A DNA stretch of 64,000 nt from JBCBSZ01 sp039185015 (GCA_039185015.1 JBCDAU010000029.1:1-64000); one strand, 5' to 3'; numbered from the stretch's first letter, positions 7,642 through 16,109 are shown. Numbers and translations are program-made. Notes: a model not told the origin generated them from the letters alone.

Positions 7642-8727
7642 GTGATCAGGCTTGCCTCACGACATCGCTTCCTCGGACCTGCGCTCGGTGTGGTGCTGGT
7701 CGTCGCCGCGTGCGGAGGCGACGCGGACGACGCCGGCGACTCGACGACGACCGTCCCGACAGCGACGACCGCCGACGTGACGGTTGCCCCGACATCCGCA
7801 GCTGACGCATCGGCGACCTCGGGGCCGGCCGAGACCGAGCCGGTCGGGGAGACCTTCGTCGTCAGCACCGAGTTCGGCGACTTCGAGGTTCCCGCCGACC
7901 CGGTGCGGATCGTCGTGACCGACCCGATCATCGCCCTCCCGACGGCGCTCGACCTCGGGGCACCGGTGATCGCCACGACCTTCCCGGAGGAGGGATCACC
8001 CAACGACCTCCTCACCCCAGGCGAGGTCGAGGCACTCACGTCGGTCGGCACCTTCGGGCTGCCGACCAACCTCGAGCTGATCGCCGCGGCCGAGCCCGAT
8101 CTGATCCTCGCGTCGCCCGACTCGGCCGAGGAGTTCGAGCTGATCGCCGAGATCGCTCCGTCGGTGCCGACGGTCGTATCGGGCCAGTGGCGCGACGACG
8201 CCCGCGTCGTGGGTGAGGCGCTGGGGGCGACCGGCCAGCTCGAAGCGCTGATCGCTGCGTACGACGAGCGCGCCGCCGCCCTCGCCGACCGGCTCGACGA
8301 GGAGCTCGGCGACGAGACCGTCGTGATCGTGCGGGTCCGGCCCGATGTGGTGCGCGTCCACACCAACCTCCACTTCGCCGGGAACGTGCTGACCGACGTC
8401 GGTCTCGCGATCCCGGAACAGTGGGTCCGTGAGGACGAGGGCGATTCGCTCGCCAACCTCCGGAACCGGGTGATCGACATCAGCCCCGAGCTGCTCGGCG
8501 ACCTCGACGCCGACCACATCATCCTGCTCATCGAGGGCCGGCCGACCGACACGCCCGAGGAGGAGCAGGCGGCCTTCGACGCGATCGCGTCGTCACCTCT
8601 GTGGACCTCGCTGCCGGCCGTGCAGAACGACAACGTCCACGTCGCGGACCGGTATTGGCTGGCGGGGTCGTTGCGGGCGGCGGAGGCGGCACTCACGGAC
8701 CTCGAGTCCTGGTTGCTCGGCCCGTGA
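7642..8727 (+). CDS. Iron-siderophore ABC transporter substrate-binding lipoprotein
   Basis: A 361-residue lipoprotein: short signal peptide with lipobox VVAAC near residue 23, an Asp/Thr/Ala-rich linker, then a FecB-type binding fold (VRIVVTDPIIALPTALDLG, EPDLILASPDSAEEFELIAEIAPSV, and the C-terminal VQNDNVHVADRYWLAGS). It has the same architecture as the protein at 4870-6045 but is clearly divergent. It faces away from the MFS gene, with 82 nt between the starts. GTG 7642 is supported by the TACCTT box 6 nt upstream. Like its partner it has no permease or ATPase here and presumably feeds a shared importer encoded elsewhere. Confidence 0.85.
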   Translation: MIRLASRHRFLGPALGVVLVVAACGGDADDAGDSTTTVPTATTADVTVAPTSAADASATSGPAETEPVGETFVVSTEFGDFEVPADPVRIVVTDPIIALPTALDLGAPVIATTFPEEGSPNDLLTPGEVEALTSVGTFGLPTNLELIAAAEPDLILASPDSAEEFELIAEIAPSVPTVVSGQWRDDARVVGEALGATGQLEALIAAYDERAAALADRLDEELGDETVVIVRVRPDVVRVHTNLHFAGNVLTDVGLAIPEQWVREDEGDSLANLRNRVIDISPELLGDLDADHIILLIEGRPTDTPEEEQAAFDAIASSPLWTSLPAVQNDNVHVADRYWLAGSLRAAEAALTDLESWLLGP

Positions 8728-8790
8728 CGACGGCGCCCGCCGCGGTGCCCACGTCGTCGTCGGTCCCAGGTTCTGCAAGGATCTGACGGC

Positions 8791-9648
8791 GTGAGCACCC
8801 CCGACGAGCTGCCCCCCGTTCGGTCGGATCTGGTCGCGCCGATCCGACCTCGCGACACCCTCGGACGATCGCTGCTGTTCGCCGAGCTGGCGATGTTGTC
8901 CTACCTCGACGACGAGGATCTGCAGACGGTCCTCGGCGGGATCGACAGGCCCACGCCCGAGGCCGAGCTCATCGACCGCGACGGAGCGCAGGCCTATCTC
9001 TTCGTCACCGACACCGACCGGGTGGTCGCCTGTCGGGGCACCGAGCCACGCGAGTGGAACGACATCAAGGCCGACGCCAACGCGCTCCACGATCTCGCCG
9101 AGACGGTCGGGCGGGTGCACCGTGGCTTCAAGCAGGAGGTCGACGACCTCTGGCCCTGCATCGACGAGCGCCTCCCCGACGACGGCAAGGACCTGTGGTT
9201 CACCGGTCACTCCCTCGGCGGTGCGATGGCGACGATCTGCGCCGGCCGCTGCACGCTCTCGTCGAGCAACGTCTCGCCGGTCGAGGTGCACTCCTACGGC
9301 AGCCCGCGGGTCGGGACCCGCAAGTACGTCAAGCACGCCGAGGTCCGGCATTTGCGGTGGGTGAACAACAACGACATCGTGACCAAGGCGCCGCCTGCGC
9401 TGTTCGGCTATCGGCACACCGGGATCCTCCGGTACCTCGATGCCGACGGCGATCTCCGCCGCCTCGACGACGCCGCCCGGCGCCGTGACCAGTGGCAGGG
9501 CTTCGTCCGGGGGCTGAAGCGGCGCTCGTTGGATCACTTCGCCGATCACGCGATCGTCGCCTACGTCGACCACATCGCCCGCGCCGTGGAGGAGGGGCCC
9601 AAGCGACGCCGCGAGGGTCTGGTCCGGCGAGGCTTCCTCAAGCGCTGA
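8791..9648 (+). CDS. Lipase family (class 3) hydrolase
   Basis: A 285-residue alpha/beta hydrolase of the class 3 lipase type. The nucleophile elbow GHSLGG places the catalytic serine at about 141, SYGSPRVGT follows as in class 3 lipases, and VNNNDIVTKAPP supplies the acid, with the histidine probably in GYRHTG. No signal peptide is seen, so the enzyme is predicted to be cytoplasmic, which is unusual for a true lipase. The basic C-terminus (RRREGLVRRGFLKR) might hold it at the membrane. GTG 8791 is the first start in frame. The acyl-ester substrate is unknown. Confidence 0.85.
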   Translation: MSTPDELPPVRSDLVAPIRPRDTLGRSLLFAELAMLSYLDDEDLQTVLGGIDRPTPEAELIDRDGAQAYLFVTDTDRVVACRGTEPREWNDIKADANALHDLAETVGRVHRGFKQEVDDLWPCIDERLPDDGKDLWFTGHSLGGAMATICAGRCTLSSSNVSPVEVHSYGSPRVGTRKYVKHAEVRHLRWVNNNDIVTKAPPALFGYRHTGILRYLDADGDLRRLDDAARRRDQWQGFVRGLKRRSLDHFADHAIVAYVDHIARAVEEGPKRRREGLVRRGFLKR

Positions 9649-9673
9649 GTCGGCGGCGGTGGGCGCCGATCGG

Positions 9674-10363
9674 TCAGCCGAGGTGTCGAAGGAATCGGTC
9701 CGGCGTTTCGAGGAACGACCGCCACAGCTCGACCACCTCGAGGTCCTCGTAGGTCGTGGGGCGCAGCCCGTCTTCGTCGAGACACACGAGGTGCGCACCG
9801 GGCAACGCCATGAGCACGGGGGAGTGGGTCGCGAGCACGAACTGGCCTCCGGCGGCGACCCCTCGACGTATGGCATCGATCAAGGCGAGCTGGCCACGGA
9901 AGGACAGCGCCGCCTCGGGCTCGTCGAGCACGAAGAACCGTGCCGCCTCGAACCACTCACGGGCCACGGCGAGGAACGATTCGCCGTGCGACACCTCGTG
10001 GTACGAGATCTCTTCGCGGGGGCTCGGGTTCCGGTCCCGGTGGGACGCGACGTTGTAGAAGCTCTCGGCGCGGAGGAACCACCCGGGCGGCAGGCGGCCG
10101 TGCCAACTGATGCGGAGGCGGTGGGCGAGCGGCGAGTGCGTCGCCTCCGTCTCGAAGGCGACCTGCCAACTCCCACCCTCGGGGTTCAGGCCGGCGGCCT
10201 CGGCGATCGCCTCGATCAGCGTGCTCTTGCCGCTCCCGTTCTCGCCGACGAGCACGGTGATCTCGGGGCCGAGGTCGAGTGGAAGACCTCGCACCGCGGG
10301 CAACTCCCACGGGAACCCGCGGCCCGGGGCATCGCCCACCACCTCCACCCGTGTGGCGACCAT
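9674..10363 (-). CDS. AAA family ATPase (predicted ABC-type NTPase)
   Basis: A 229-residue stand-alone ATPase of the RecF/SMC-like AAA_23 type. Walker A is GENGSGKST (40-48), the Walker B region is FFVLDEPEAALS, and ATHSP is the switch. Similar short proteins are widespread in actinobacteria and are annotated only as AAA ATPases; some relate to overcoming lysogenisation-type or transport ATPases. ATG 10363 sits 6 nt after TAGGGT, a leaderless arrangement. The gene starts 111 nt from the RidA stop on the same strand. No partner nuclease is adjacent, which argues against a defence module. Confidence 0.8.
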   Translation of the reverse strand: MVATRVEVVGDAPGRGFPWELPAVRGLPLDLGPEITVLVGENGSGKSTLIEAIAEAAGLNPEGGSWQVAFETEATHSPLAHRLRISWHGRLPPGWFLRAESFYNVASHRDRNPSPREEISYHEVSHGESFLAVAREWFEAARFFVLDEPEAALSFRGQLALIDAIRRGVAAGGQFVLATHSPVLMALPGAHLVCLDEDGLRPTTYEDLEVVELWRSFLETPDRFLRHLG

Positions 10364-10369
10364 GTCGGC

Positions 10370-10375
10370 ACCCTA
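10370..10375 (-). promoter_or_regulatory. -10 box of the AAA ATPase gene (leaderless)
   Basis: On the minus strand TAGGGT lies 6 nt before ATG 10363, with no ribosome-binding site between them. Confidence 0.45.
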
Positions 10376-10474
10376 CGCAAGCGCGCTGAGATCGCTCGAT
10401 CCACCACCCCACGCCATCAGGCTCTCTTGGTGGCGACCCGGGAGTCGGCGGATGCCGCCCGGCCACACCGCTCG

Positions 10475-10879
10475 TCAGTCGTCGAGGACGGCGGTCGCCT
10501 CGATCTCGACCATGAGCCCAGGCAGCGCGAGCGACTGCACGCCCAACAGGGTGCTCGGAGGCGGCTCGCCCGGGTCGTAGAAGGCCGCCGTCTGCTCGAT
10601 GACCGTCGGCACCATCTCGGAGGTGTAGTCGACGATGTAGATCCGACCTCTCACCACGTCGGCCGGAGTCGCTCCGCCGGCGGCGAGGGCGATGCCGAGG
10701 GCCTTGAAGCACTGGGCCATCTGGTCGGCGAGGTTGTCGCCGACGATGTTGAGGTCGGCATCCATGGACACCTGACCGGCGCAGTGCACCATCCTCGTGC
10801 CCGCGCTAACGACGGTGCTCGTGTAGCCGTGCACGACGTCGGGGAGGATGCCGTCTGGGTGGATGAACGTGTTTGGCAT
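10475..10879 (-). CDS. RidA/YjgF family protein
   Basis: A 134-residue RidA-fold protein of normal family length (ends VEIEATAVLDD). RidA enzymes release ammonia from reactive enamines or imines. At the position that normally carries the catalytic arginine (family pattern P-x-R-[ST]) this protein has P-P-S-T, so the Arg appears replaced by Ser; it probably belongs to a non-deaminating subgroup. VRGRIYIVDYTSEM matches the conserved middle of the fold. ATG 10879 is the only good start. It is divergent from the antitoxin gene, with 122 nt between the starts. Confidence 0.85.
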   Translation of the reverse strand: MPNTFIHPDGILPDVVHGYTSTVVSAGTRMVHCAGQVSMDADLNIVGDNLADQMAQCFKALGIALAAGGATPADVVRGRIYIVDYTSEMVPTVIEQTAAFYDPGEPPPSTLLGVQSLALPGLMVEIEATAVLDD

Positions 10880-11001
10880 CCGTGAGACCTACCGCCTGCG
10901 GTCACGGCGTACAACGGGCCGAGACGGGTGTTCACACTGCCGTATCGGTGTCGATCGCGGCCGACGGAAGATCAACCCGGAGCGAACGCCCCTCGGGCAT
11001 C

Positions 11002-11694
11002 ATGATGCCCGTGACGACCTCGATCCTCGAGAGGCCGGTGTACGGCATCGGAGAAGCGGCGGCCATTCTGGGCCTGCGCCGTGATCGCGCCTGGGCGTGG
11101 CTCGACGGATACGAGCGAGCCGGCACGAGGTACCCGCCGGTGGTCCGAGCCGATCAGACGGGCGACGAGATCGTGACGTGGGGCGAGTTTGTCGAGCTGG
11201 GGTATCTCAGGGAGTACCGCCGAGTCGGTGTGCCACTGCAGCGTCTCCGACCGGTCGTCGACGAGCTCCGGACGGAGCTCGGTACGCCCTATCCGCTCGC
11301 CGTCGCTCGACCGTACGTCTACGACAAGGACCTCGTCCTCGAGGTCCAGGAGCGTGCCGGGCTTCCACCCGCCATCGCCATGGTGGTCAGGACCGGCCAG
11401 ACGATCGCACTCGCCAGTTGCGCTGACCGGTTCTTCAAGAAGGTCGAGTTCGAGCCCGGCGGAGCGGGCGAGGCGATCAGGCTGCGCCCGGCGGGCACGA
11501 CCTCGCCGGTGGTCATCGATCCGCTGGTCCGCTTCGGTCGGCCGACCGTCGAGGGCATCGCCACGGAGCGGCTGTGGGAACTGGTCGATGCCGGTGACGC
11601 GGTCGATGAGATCGCAGAGGCGTACGAGATCGAACCCGACCTCGTGCGCAGTGCTGTTGCGTACGAGGAGCAGCAGCGGACCCTCGCCGCGTAG
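11002..11694 (+). CDS. DUF433 domain antitoxin with N-terminal HTH
   Basis: A 230-residue protein. The N-terminus (YGIGEAAAILGL ... RAWAWLDGY) is a MerR-like helix-turn-helix. The C-terminus (about 165-225) is a DUF433 domain with PLVRFGRPTVEGIATERLWELVDAGD and EIAEAYEIEPDLVRSAV. DUF433 proteins are commonly antitoxins paired with PIN-like toxins, and the next gene starts 2 nt downstream and encodes such a protein. It likely neutralises the toxin and represses the operon through its HTH. Tandem ATGs at 11002 and 11005 both fit, with no strong ribosome-binding site. The segment upstream of 11002 in this frame lacks family similarity. Confidence 0.75.
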   Translation: MMPVTTSILERPVYGIGEAAAILGLRRDRAWAWLDGYERAGTRYPPVVRADQTGDEIVTWGEFVELGYLREYRRVGVPLQRLRPVVDELRTELGTPYPLAVARPYVYDKDLVLEVQERAGLPPAIAMVVRTGQTIALASCADRFFKKVEFEPGGAGEAIRLRPAGTTSPVVIDPLVRFGRPTVEGIATERLWELVDAGDAVDEIAEAYEIEPDLVRSAVAYEEQQRTLAA

Positions 11695-11696
11695 AG

Positions 11697-12095
11697 GTGG
11701 CGCCGAGGTTCTTCTCCGACGAGACGGACCTCGCCCTCGCTCGGGCGCTCGAAGCTCTCCACCCTGGCGAGATCGTCTACCCGGGCCACCCTGATCTGTC
11801 CCAGGTGCCGAGCGGCGCTCCGGACGATGCGCGGCTCCCTGAGATCGGTCGACAACGACTCGTCGTCATCACGCGCGACGCCAAGATTCGCCGTCGTCCG
11901 GTCGAGAGACGACTGTGGATCGTCCACGGCGTCCGAGGTTTCGTTCTCACGGGACGCACTACTAGCGAACGGAAGACAGCCTCGGGCTCCTCGTGGCCCA
12001 CTGGCAACGGATCAACAGGTTTGGTGGAGGAGCGGCGCAACGGCGCATGGATGTACGCCGTTGCGGCATCCGGCGTGCGGGAGATCGGGCTCTAG
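11697..12095 (+). CDS. PIN-like (VapC45-type) toxin with compensated frameshifts
   Basis: A 132-residue PIN-like domain toxin by its blocks FFSDETDLALARALEAL, YPGHPDL, VVITRDAKIRRRPVE and HGVRGFVLTGRTTSE, and its end WMYAVAASGVREIGL. Acidic residues of the first and third blocks would bind the metal of an RNase. Codons 11982-12023 read SGSSWPTGNGSTGL, unlike the family. One frame over, the same DNA reads LGLLVAHWQRINRF, which fits a family helix. A one-base loss after GCC 11981 and a one-base gain near 12023 restore the frame, leaving 14 altered residues. GTG 11697 overlaps nothing and lies 2 nt after the antitoxin stop. Activity may be reduced, or the base changes may be assembly errors. Confidence 0.75.
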   Translation: MAPRFFSDETDLALARALEALHPGEIVYPGHPDLSQVPSGAPDDARLPEIGRQRLVVITRDAKIRRRPVERRLWIVHGVRGFVLTGRTTSERKTASGSSWPTGNGSTGLVEERRNGAWMYAVAASGVREIGL

Positions 12096-12206
12096 CTCAC
12101 CGACCGGGCACTGGTCGTTGACCGTCCCCGAAGCCGGCGAACGCCGGTGCGGCGAGCACGTCGTGGCGAGGACACGCAATGCGCTGAACGCCGGCTGCTC
12201 AAGCAG

Positions 12207-12279
12207 CGCCCCCGGCAGGATTCGAACCTGCGACGCACGGTTTAGGAAACCGACGCTCTATCCCCTGAGCTACGAGGGC
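12207..12279 (-). tRNA. tRNA-Arg (anticodon CCT)
   Basis: A 73-nt cloverleaf. The acceptor stem GCCCTCG/CGGGGGC pairs with one G-U, the D arm is GCTC...GAGC, the anticodon loop TTCCTAA carries CCT, and the T arm contains GGTTCGAATCC. The discriminator is G73 and no CCA is encoded. It decodes AGG. A small GCTGC-TTGA-GCAGC hairpin at its 3' end may serve in termination. No integrase or attachment repeat was seen beside it. Confidence 0.95.
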
Positions 12280-12301
12280 TGGGTGGCCGAGGGTAGTGGC
12301 G

Positions 12302-13753
12302 TCACCCGCCGACGCACTTGTCGACCACGCCGAAGATGGCGGACTGCTCGGCGCTGGTCGGTTCGTACTCCGGGTCCTGCAGGTCGTCGAGGTCGAAGAT
12401 GTCGAGGATGCCGTCGCCGACGCACCGGGCCTCCTCGACCGTCGCCCCGCCCTCGAAGAAGCCGAGGCCGGCGTAGGTGCGGGTGATCGACGCGACCAGC
12501 GCCGCCTCGGAGGCGTCGCGGGTGATGCCCTCGGCTCCCTCGCCCGGGTCGCAGGACTCGAAGCGCAGACCACCGTCCCGGTCCTCCACCGAGGCTGCGC
12601 CGTCGGGACCGGCAGCGACCCAGGCGTCGAGGGCGCCGCGCATCTGGGCGACGTCTGCCTCGGTGTCGCCCTGCCAGTCGACCCGGACGCACACGACACC
12701 GTCGCGCCGGAAGGCGACGTAGGCGTCACCACCCCAGCCGTCGGCGGCCTCGAGCGCGACGTCGACATCGACCCGCTCGGCGAGCAGCAGCAGCCAGCTC
12801 GGCGAGCCGACCTCGCCGGCGTCGATCTCCTCCTCATCGTCCGCGAGCGCCGGAGTCTCGACCTCGATCGGATCCTCGTCACCGGCGAGGATCCACGGGT
12901 CGAGGAGCGCCTCCTCGCTCGGCGGTGGGTTGCGCAGCAGCTCGTCGATCCCCTCGGTCCCGTCGATCGCATCGACGACGGCGAGCATCGCCTCGCCGTA
13001 GACGTACGGCGTCGCGAAGAACGTCTGGAGGATCGTCGGCACCTCCTCGATGCCCTCCTCGAAGTCGGCGAGGTTCGCGTCCTCCTCGGCGACGAGGTCG
13101 TCGAGCTCGTCGCCGGGCAGTGTCTCGCGGTAGGCGAACTCCACCCGCTGCGCATCGCCCTCGACGACGGCGGTGAGCACCGCACCGGAGACCGAGTCGT
13201 CCACGTCGATGCTCAGGAAGCGGTCGCCGATCTCGAAGTGCTGGTCCTGGAGCGCGTGGGTGAGCTCGTGGACGAGCGTGAGTTGGACGAACGGCGTCAG
13301 CTCGGTGCCGCGCATCGTGATCGACTGGTCGTCGAACCGGTAGAAGCCGAGCGTGCCCTCACCGGTGAGGTCGTTCGTGGCGGCGAACAGGTCGAGCTCG
13401 CCCTCGATCAGCCCGAAGGCGCGGAAGAGCTCGGTGGTCTCGTCGATCTCGGCGCGATCCTCGTCGGTCAGCTCGGCCTCGTCGGCGGTGACGTCGGCTT
13501 CGAACTCCTCGTCGGTCAGGAAGCGGACCTCCACGGGGTGGAGGAACTCCAGCTCCCGCTCCTCCTCGACGAACTCGACGAACGGGAGCACGGCCGCATC
13601 CCACTCGTCAGGGAAGGAACGGTCATCGCCCCCGGAGCCGACGATCACGATCGCGGTCAACACGACGGCAGCCAGCGCACCGACGCCGAGCGGCCACCAG
13701 CTGCCCAGCCGGCTGGGCTCTCTCGTCTGCTCGTCCGGCTCCACCTGGTCCAC
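12302..13753 (-). CDS. Membrane-anchored zinc metalloprotease-like protein
   Basis: A 483-residue protein. One membrane segment lies at about residues 21-40 (GVGALAAVVLTAIVIVG), followed by a highly acidic extracytoplasmic domain. HELTH at 162-166 is an HExxH zinc site, followed by LQDQHFEIGD, and a downstream glutamate (GDAQRVEFAYRE) is a candidate third ligand. The C-terminal part holds several cysteines (FESCDPGE, EEARCVGDG, VVDKCVGG) that may form disulfides. The substrate is unknown. GTG 13753 follows TACCCT by 8 nt, suggesting a leaderless transcript. The gene ends 22 nt from the tRNA. Confidence 0.8.
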   Translation of the reverse strand: MDQVEPDEQTREPSRLGSWWPLGVGALAAVVLTAIVIVGSGGDDRSFPDEWDAAVLPFVEFVEEERELEFLHPVEVRFLTDEEFEADVTADEAELTDEDRAEIDETTELFRAFGLIEGELDLFAATNDLTGEGTLGFYRFDDQSITMRGTELTPFVQLTLVHELTHALQDQHFEIGDRFLSIDVDDSVSGAVLTAVVEGDAQRVEFAYRETLPGDELDDLVAEEDANLADFEEGIEEVPTILQTFFATPYVYGEAMLAVVDAIDGTEGIDELLRNPPPSEEALLDPWILAGDEDPIEVETPALADDEEEIDAGEVGSPSWLLLLAERVDVDVALEAADGWGGDAYVAFRRDGVVCVRVDWQGDTEADVAQMRGALDAWVAAGPDGAASVEDRDGGLRFESCDPGEGAEGITRDASEAALVASITRTYAGLGFFEGGATVEEARCVGDGILDIFDLDDLQDPEYEPTSAEQSAIFGVVDKCVGG

Positions 13754-13761
13754 GGGCGCCG

Positions 13762-13767
13762 AGGGTA
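13762..13767 (-). promoter_or_regulatory. -10 box of the metalloprotease gene (leaderless)
   Basis: On the minus strand TACCCT lies 8 nt before GTG 13753, with no Shine-Dalgarno in between. Confidence 0.4.
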
Positions 13768-13827
13768 CGGGTGGTCACATGACCCAGGACGTCGCCCGGG
13801 CACGGAGCGTGGACGGCGTCGGCCCGC

Positions 13828-15309
13828 TCAATCGATGACGTCGCCCGCCGCGAACAGCAGCTCGTCCAGCTCGTGGCGCGCCGCGTCGACCAGGGCCAGG
13901 AGGTCGGGGACCCGTTCCCCGTCGGCGATCGCGCCCAGGCCCACGACGCCCGGTCCGGCCTGCACACCCAGGCTGAGCGGTGTCGTCTCGCTGAGGCTCA
14001 ACACCGGGTGCGCTGCCCGCAGCGGGCGCCCGGCGAGGTGGACCTCTCGCCGGGGACCCGGCACGTTGGTGATGGCGAGGTTGATCGTCGGGCTGACGTA
14101 GCGGCGATGGGGGAGGAGGTCCATCGCCCGACCAGCGAGGCCGGTCACCGCCGGCGGTGCGAACATGGCGATGTCCTGGCGGAGCGAGGCGGACTGCCCG
14201 AGGTCCCGGTCGAGCGCTCTCGCGACCGCCTCGGCGGTCAGCTCCAGCCTGCGCATCGGGTCGTCGACGTTGGTCGGCAGCTGGACCATCAGCCCGCTGA
14301 CGTTCGCGTCCCCCACCCGGTCGCCCTGCACGAGGACCGGCACGATCGCCGTGATCGGCGACGACGGCAACTCCTGTTTGATGGTCAGCCATCGCCGCAC
14401 GGCGCCTGCGCAGACGGTGAGCGTGACCGCGTGGAACGAGCGGCCCGTCAGCTCCTTGAGGCGGATCAGGTCCCCGGTTGGCAGCGTCGACGCTGCGTAG
14501 CTCCTCGTCGGACCGATCGGCTCGTTGAACGACAGTCTCGGTGCCCGCCCGGTCGGGTGCTCGATGGCTCCGGGACCCGGTTCGGTCGGCGGGAGCAGGC
14601 CGGCGAGGCGACCCACACCCGGAGTGCGCCGAGCCGTCTCGGCCGCGGTCTCCCGGAGTCCCGGCAGCTGCTCTCCGACGGCATTCGCGGCGCGCCCGGC
14701 GAGCCGGACCGGGAACCCGAGCCCGCGGCGGATCTGGTCGGGCACCGGTCCGACGACCCGCTCGGCCATCGATGGCGGTTCGACCTCCTCCACCCTCGGC
14801 GTGACGTGCTCCATCGTCGGGTCGGGGCCGCGCTCGGTGTCGAGCAGCGCGGTCATCAGGTCGACGCCGGTGCTGTCGTCCATCGCTGCGAGGTGGACCT
14901 TCGCGTACACCGCGACCTCGTCGTCGCCGAGCCCCTCGATCACGAGGATCTGCCAGAGCGGCCGTCGACGGTCGAGTCGCTGGGCGTGAGCGGCGGCGAC
15001 GGCGTCGTGCAGTGCGCCACGCGGCTCCCGATCGGCTGGAAGGCGGAGGGAACGCACGTGCACGTCGAGGTCCACGCGGTCGACCGTCCGCCACCACGGC
15101 CGCCGGAGCCCGCCGAGGTCGCCGTCGATCACCCGGCGGGCGGTCGGCATCATCAAGAGGCGTTCGACCAACGCTGACCGCACATGATCGATGGTCAACG
15201 GCCCCTCGTCCGACGGCCCGAAGATCATGAGGGTCCCGACGTGGCTGGGTTCCGACGGACGCTCCATCGCCAGGAACGCCGCATCGACCGCCCGCATCGG
15301 CGTGGTCAC
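13828..15309 (-). CDS. WS/DGAT-family acyltransferase with altered active site
   Basis: A 493-residue member of the wax ester synthase/diacylglycerol acyltransferase family. It opens with MRAVDAAFLAME and keeps DLDVHVRSLRLP, the mid-protein FNEPIGPTRSYA and the NITNVPGP-like block (NLAITNVPGPRREV). The catalytic motif HHxxxDG reads HLAAMDD at residues 139-145: the second histidine is Leu140 and the glycycl position is Asp145. The second histidine is the one thought to be catalytic, so acyl transfer may be lost or changed. GTG 15309 overlaps the stop of the upstream hydrolase (GTGA), and GGAG stands 7 nt before it, so translation is coupled. A partner role in lipid storage is likely. Confidence 0.85.
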   Translation of the reverse strand: MTTPMRAVDAAFLAMERPSEPSHVGTLMIFGPSDEGPLTIDHVRSALVERLLMMPTARRVIDGDLGGLRRPWWRTVDRVDLDVHVRSLRLPADREPRGALHDAVAAAHAQRLDRRRPLWQILVIEGLGDDEVAVYAKVHLAAMDDSTGVDLMTALLDTERGPDPTMEHVTPRVEEVEPPSMAERVVGPVPDQIRRGLGFPVRLAGRAANAVGEQLPGLRETAAETARRTPGVGRLAGLLPPTEPGPGAIEHPTGRAPRLSFNEPIGPTRSYAASTLPTGDLIRLKELTGRSFHAVTLTVCAGAVRRWLTIKQELPSSPITAIVPVLVQGDRVGDANVSGLMVQLPTNVDDPMRRLELTAEAVARALDRDLGQSASLRQDIAMFAPPAVTGLAGRAMDLLPHRRYVSPTINLAITNVPGPRREVHLAGRPLRAAHPVLSLSETTPLSLGVQAGPGVVGLGAIADGERVPDLLALVDAARHELDELLFAAGDVID

Positions 15310-16103
15310 GTCGCCGCTCCGCCCGGAGGGTCCGAGGTGCGATACGGACCGCGGCGGATCACACCGCGCGCCCACCGGGGCGGCTCGAACGGTTCGTGCT
15401 CACCGGCCGGTTGGGCGAGCCGGTCCGCGACGACGTGCAGCACCGCCGGGTTGTGCAGCAGACCGATGTGGCTGCCGATCACTTCGATGTTCTCGGCCTG
15501 CGGTGCCGCTCTGTCGATGCACGCCCGCCACGACACCACGCCGTCGCTGCGGGAGAAGATGGCGGTCGAGGGCATCGGCAACGGAGAGCCGAGCCGTTCC
15601 ATCGTCTCCTCGGGGATGCTCGAGATGCGGGTGCCGGTGGCCGCCTCGTACATGGGCCACACGACGTTGGACTTGAGATCGCCGGCGAAGGGGCTGCCGA
15701 TGGTGATGACCCGCCGCACCAGGTCGGGGGCGGCTCTCGCTACCTCTCTCGCGTAGAGACCACCGAGGCTGTGCCCGATCAGGCTGACCGGGCCACGTGC
15801 GCCCTCGACCACCTCGTCGAGTCGGCGCAGGGCGATCGTGGAGAGGCGGTGGAACGCCAGGATCTCCGGCCGGCCCCACGGGTGGACCTCGTAGCCCAGA
15901 CGGGAGAGGTACGACCGCAGGATCGTCGTGAACGCGTCGCCGGCGCCGAACGGCGGGATGGCGATCACGTGGTGGCCATCACCCTTCGGCCCGCGCAACA
16001 GACCGGGCAACGACGGCACCAGCGCCGCCGCCTCGATCGGAGCCCTGGCCTCGGCGAGCAGCAACCAGAGCCCGGGGCTGCGCTCTTCGACATGCTCCCC
16101 CAC
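15306..16103 (-). CDS. Alpha/beta hydrolase (esterase/lipase-like)
   Basis: A 265-residue hydrolase. GHSLGGLYAREVA holds the nucleophile serine, DGVVSW the probable acid, and GSHIGLLHNP the histidine. PHA- or triacylglycerol-type acyl hydrolases have this layout; no signal peptide is seen. The stop overlaps the WS/DGAT start by 4 nt, so hydrolysis and acyl transfer appear to be made together, which points to neutral-lipid or wax-ester turnover. GTG 16103 lies 6 nt after TAGGTT, a leaderless layout. Confidence 0.85.
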   Translation of the reverse strand: MGEHVEERSPGLWLLLAEARAPIEAAALVPSLPGLLRGPKGDGHHVIAIPPFGAGDAFTTILRSYLSRLGYEVHPWGRPEILAFHRLSTIALRRLDEVVEGARGPVSLIGHSLGGLYAREVARAAPDLVRRVITIGSPFAGDLKSNVVWPMYEAATGTRISSIPEETMERLGSPLPMPSTAIFSRSDGVVSWRACIDRAAPQAENIEVIGSHIGLLHNPAVLHVVADRLAQPAGEHEPFEPPRWARGVIRRGPYRTSDPPGGAAT

Positions 16104-16109
16104 GGTCCC

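Noticed and set aside
7642..7660. A DtxR-like box over the second siderophore-binding gene start
   Set aside because: AGGCTTGCCT is only weakly similar and lies within the coding start.
9674..10363. AAA ATPase as an anti-phage defence gene
   Set aside because: No nuclease or other effector partner next to it and it is a common single-gene family.
12207..12279. tRNA-Arg as an integration site for the toxin-antitoxin pair
   Set aside because: No integrase, no repeated 3' tRNA fragment and no composition break were found; adjacency alone is not evidence.
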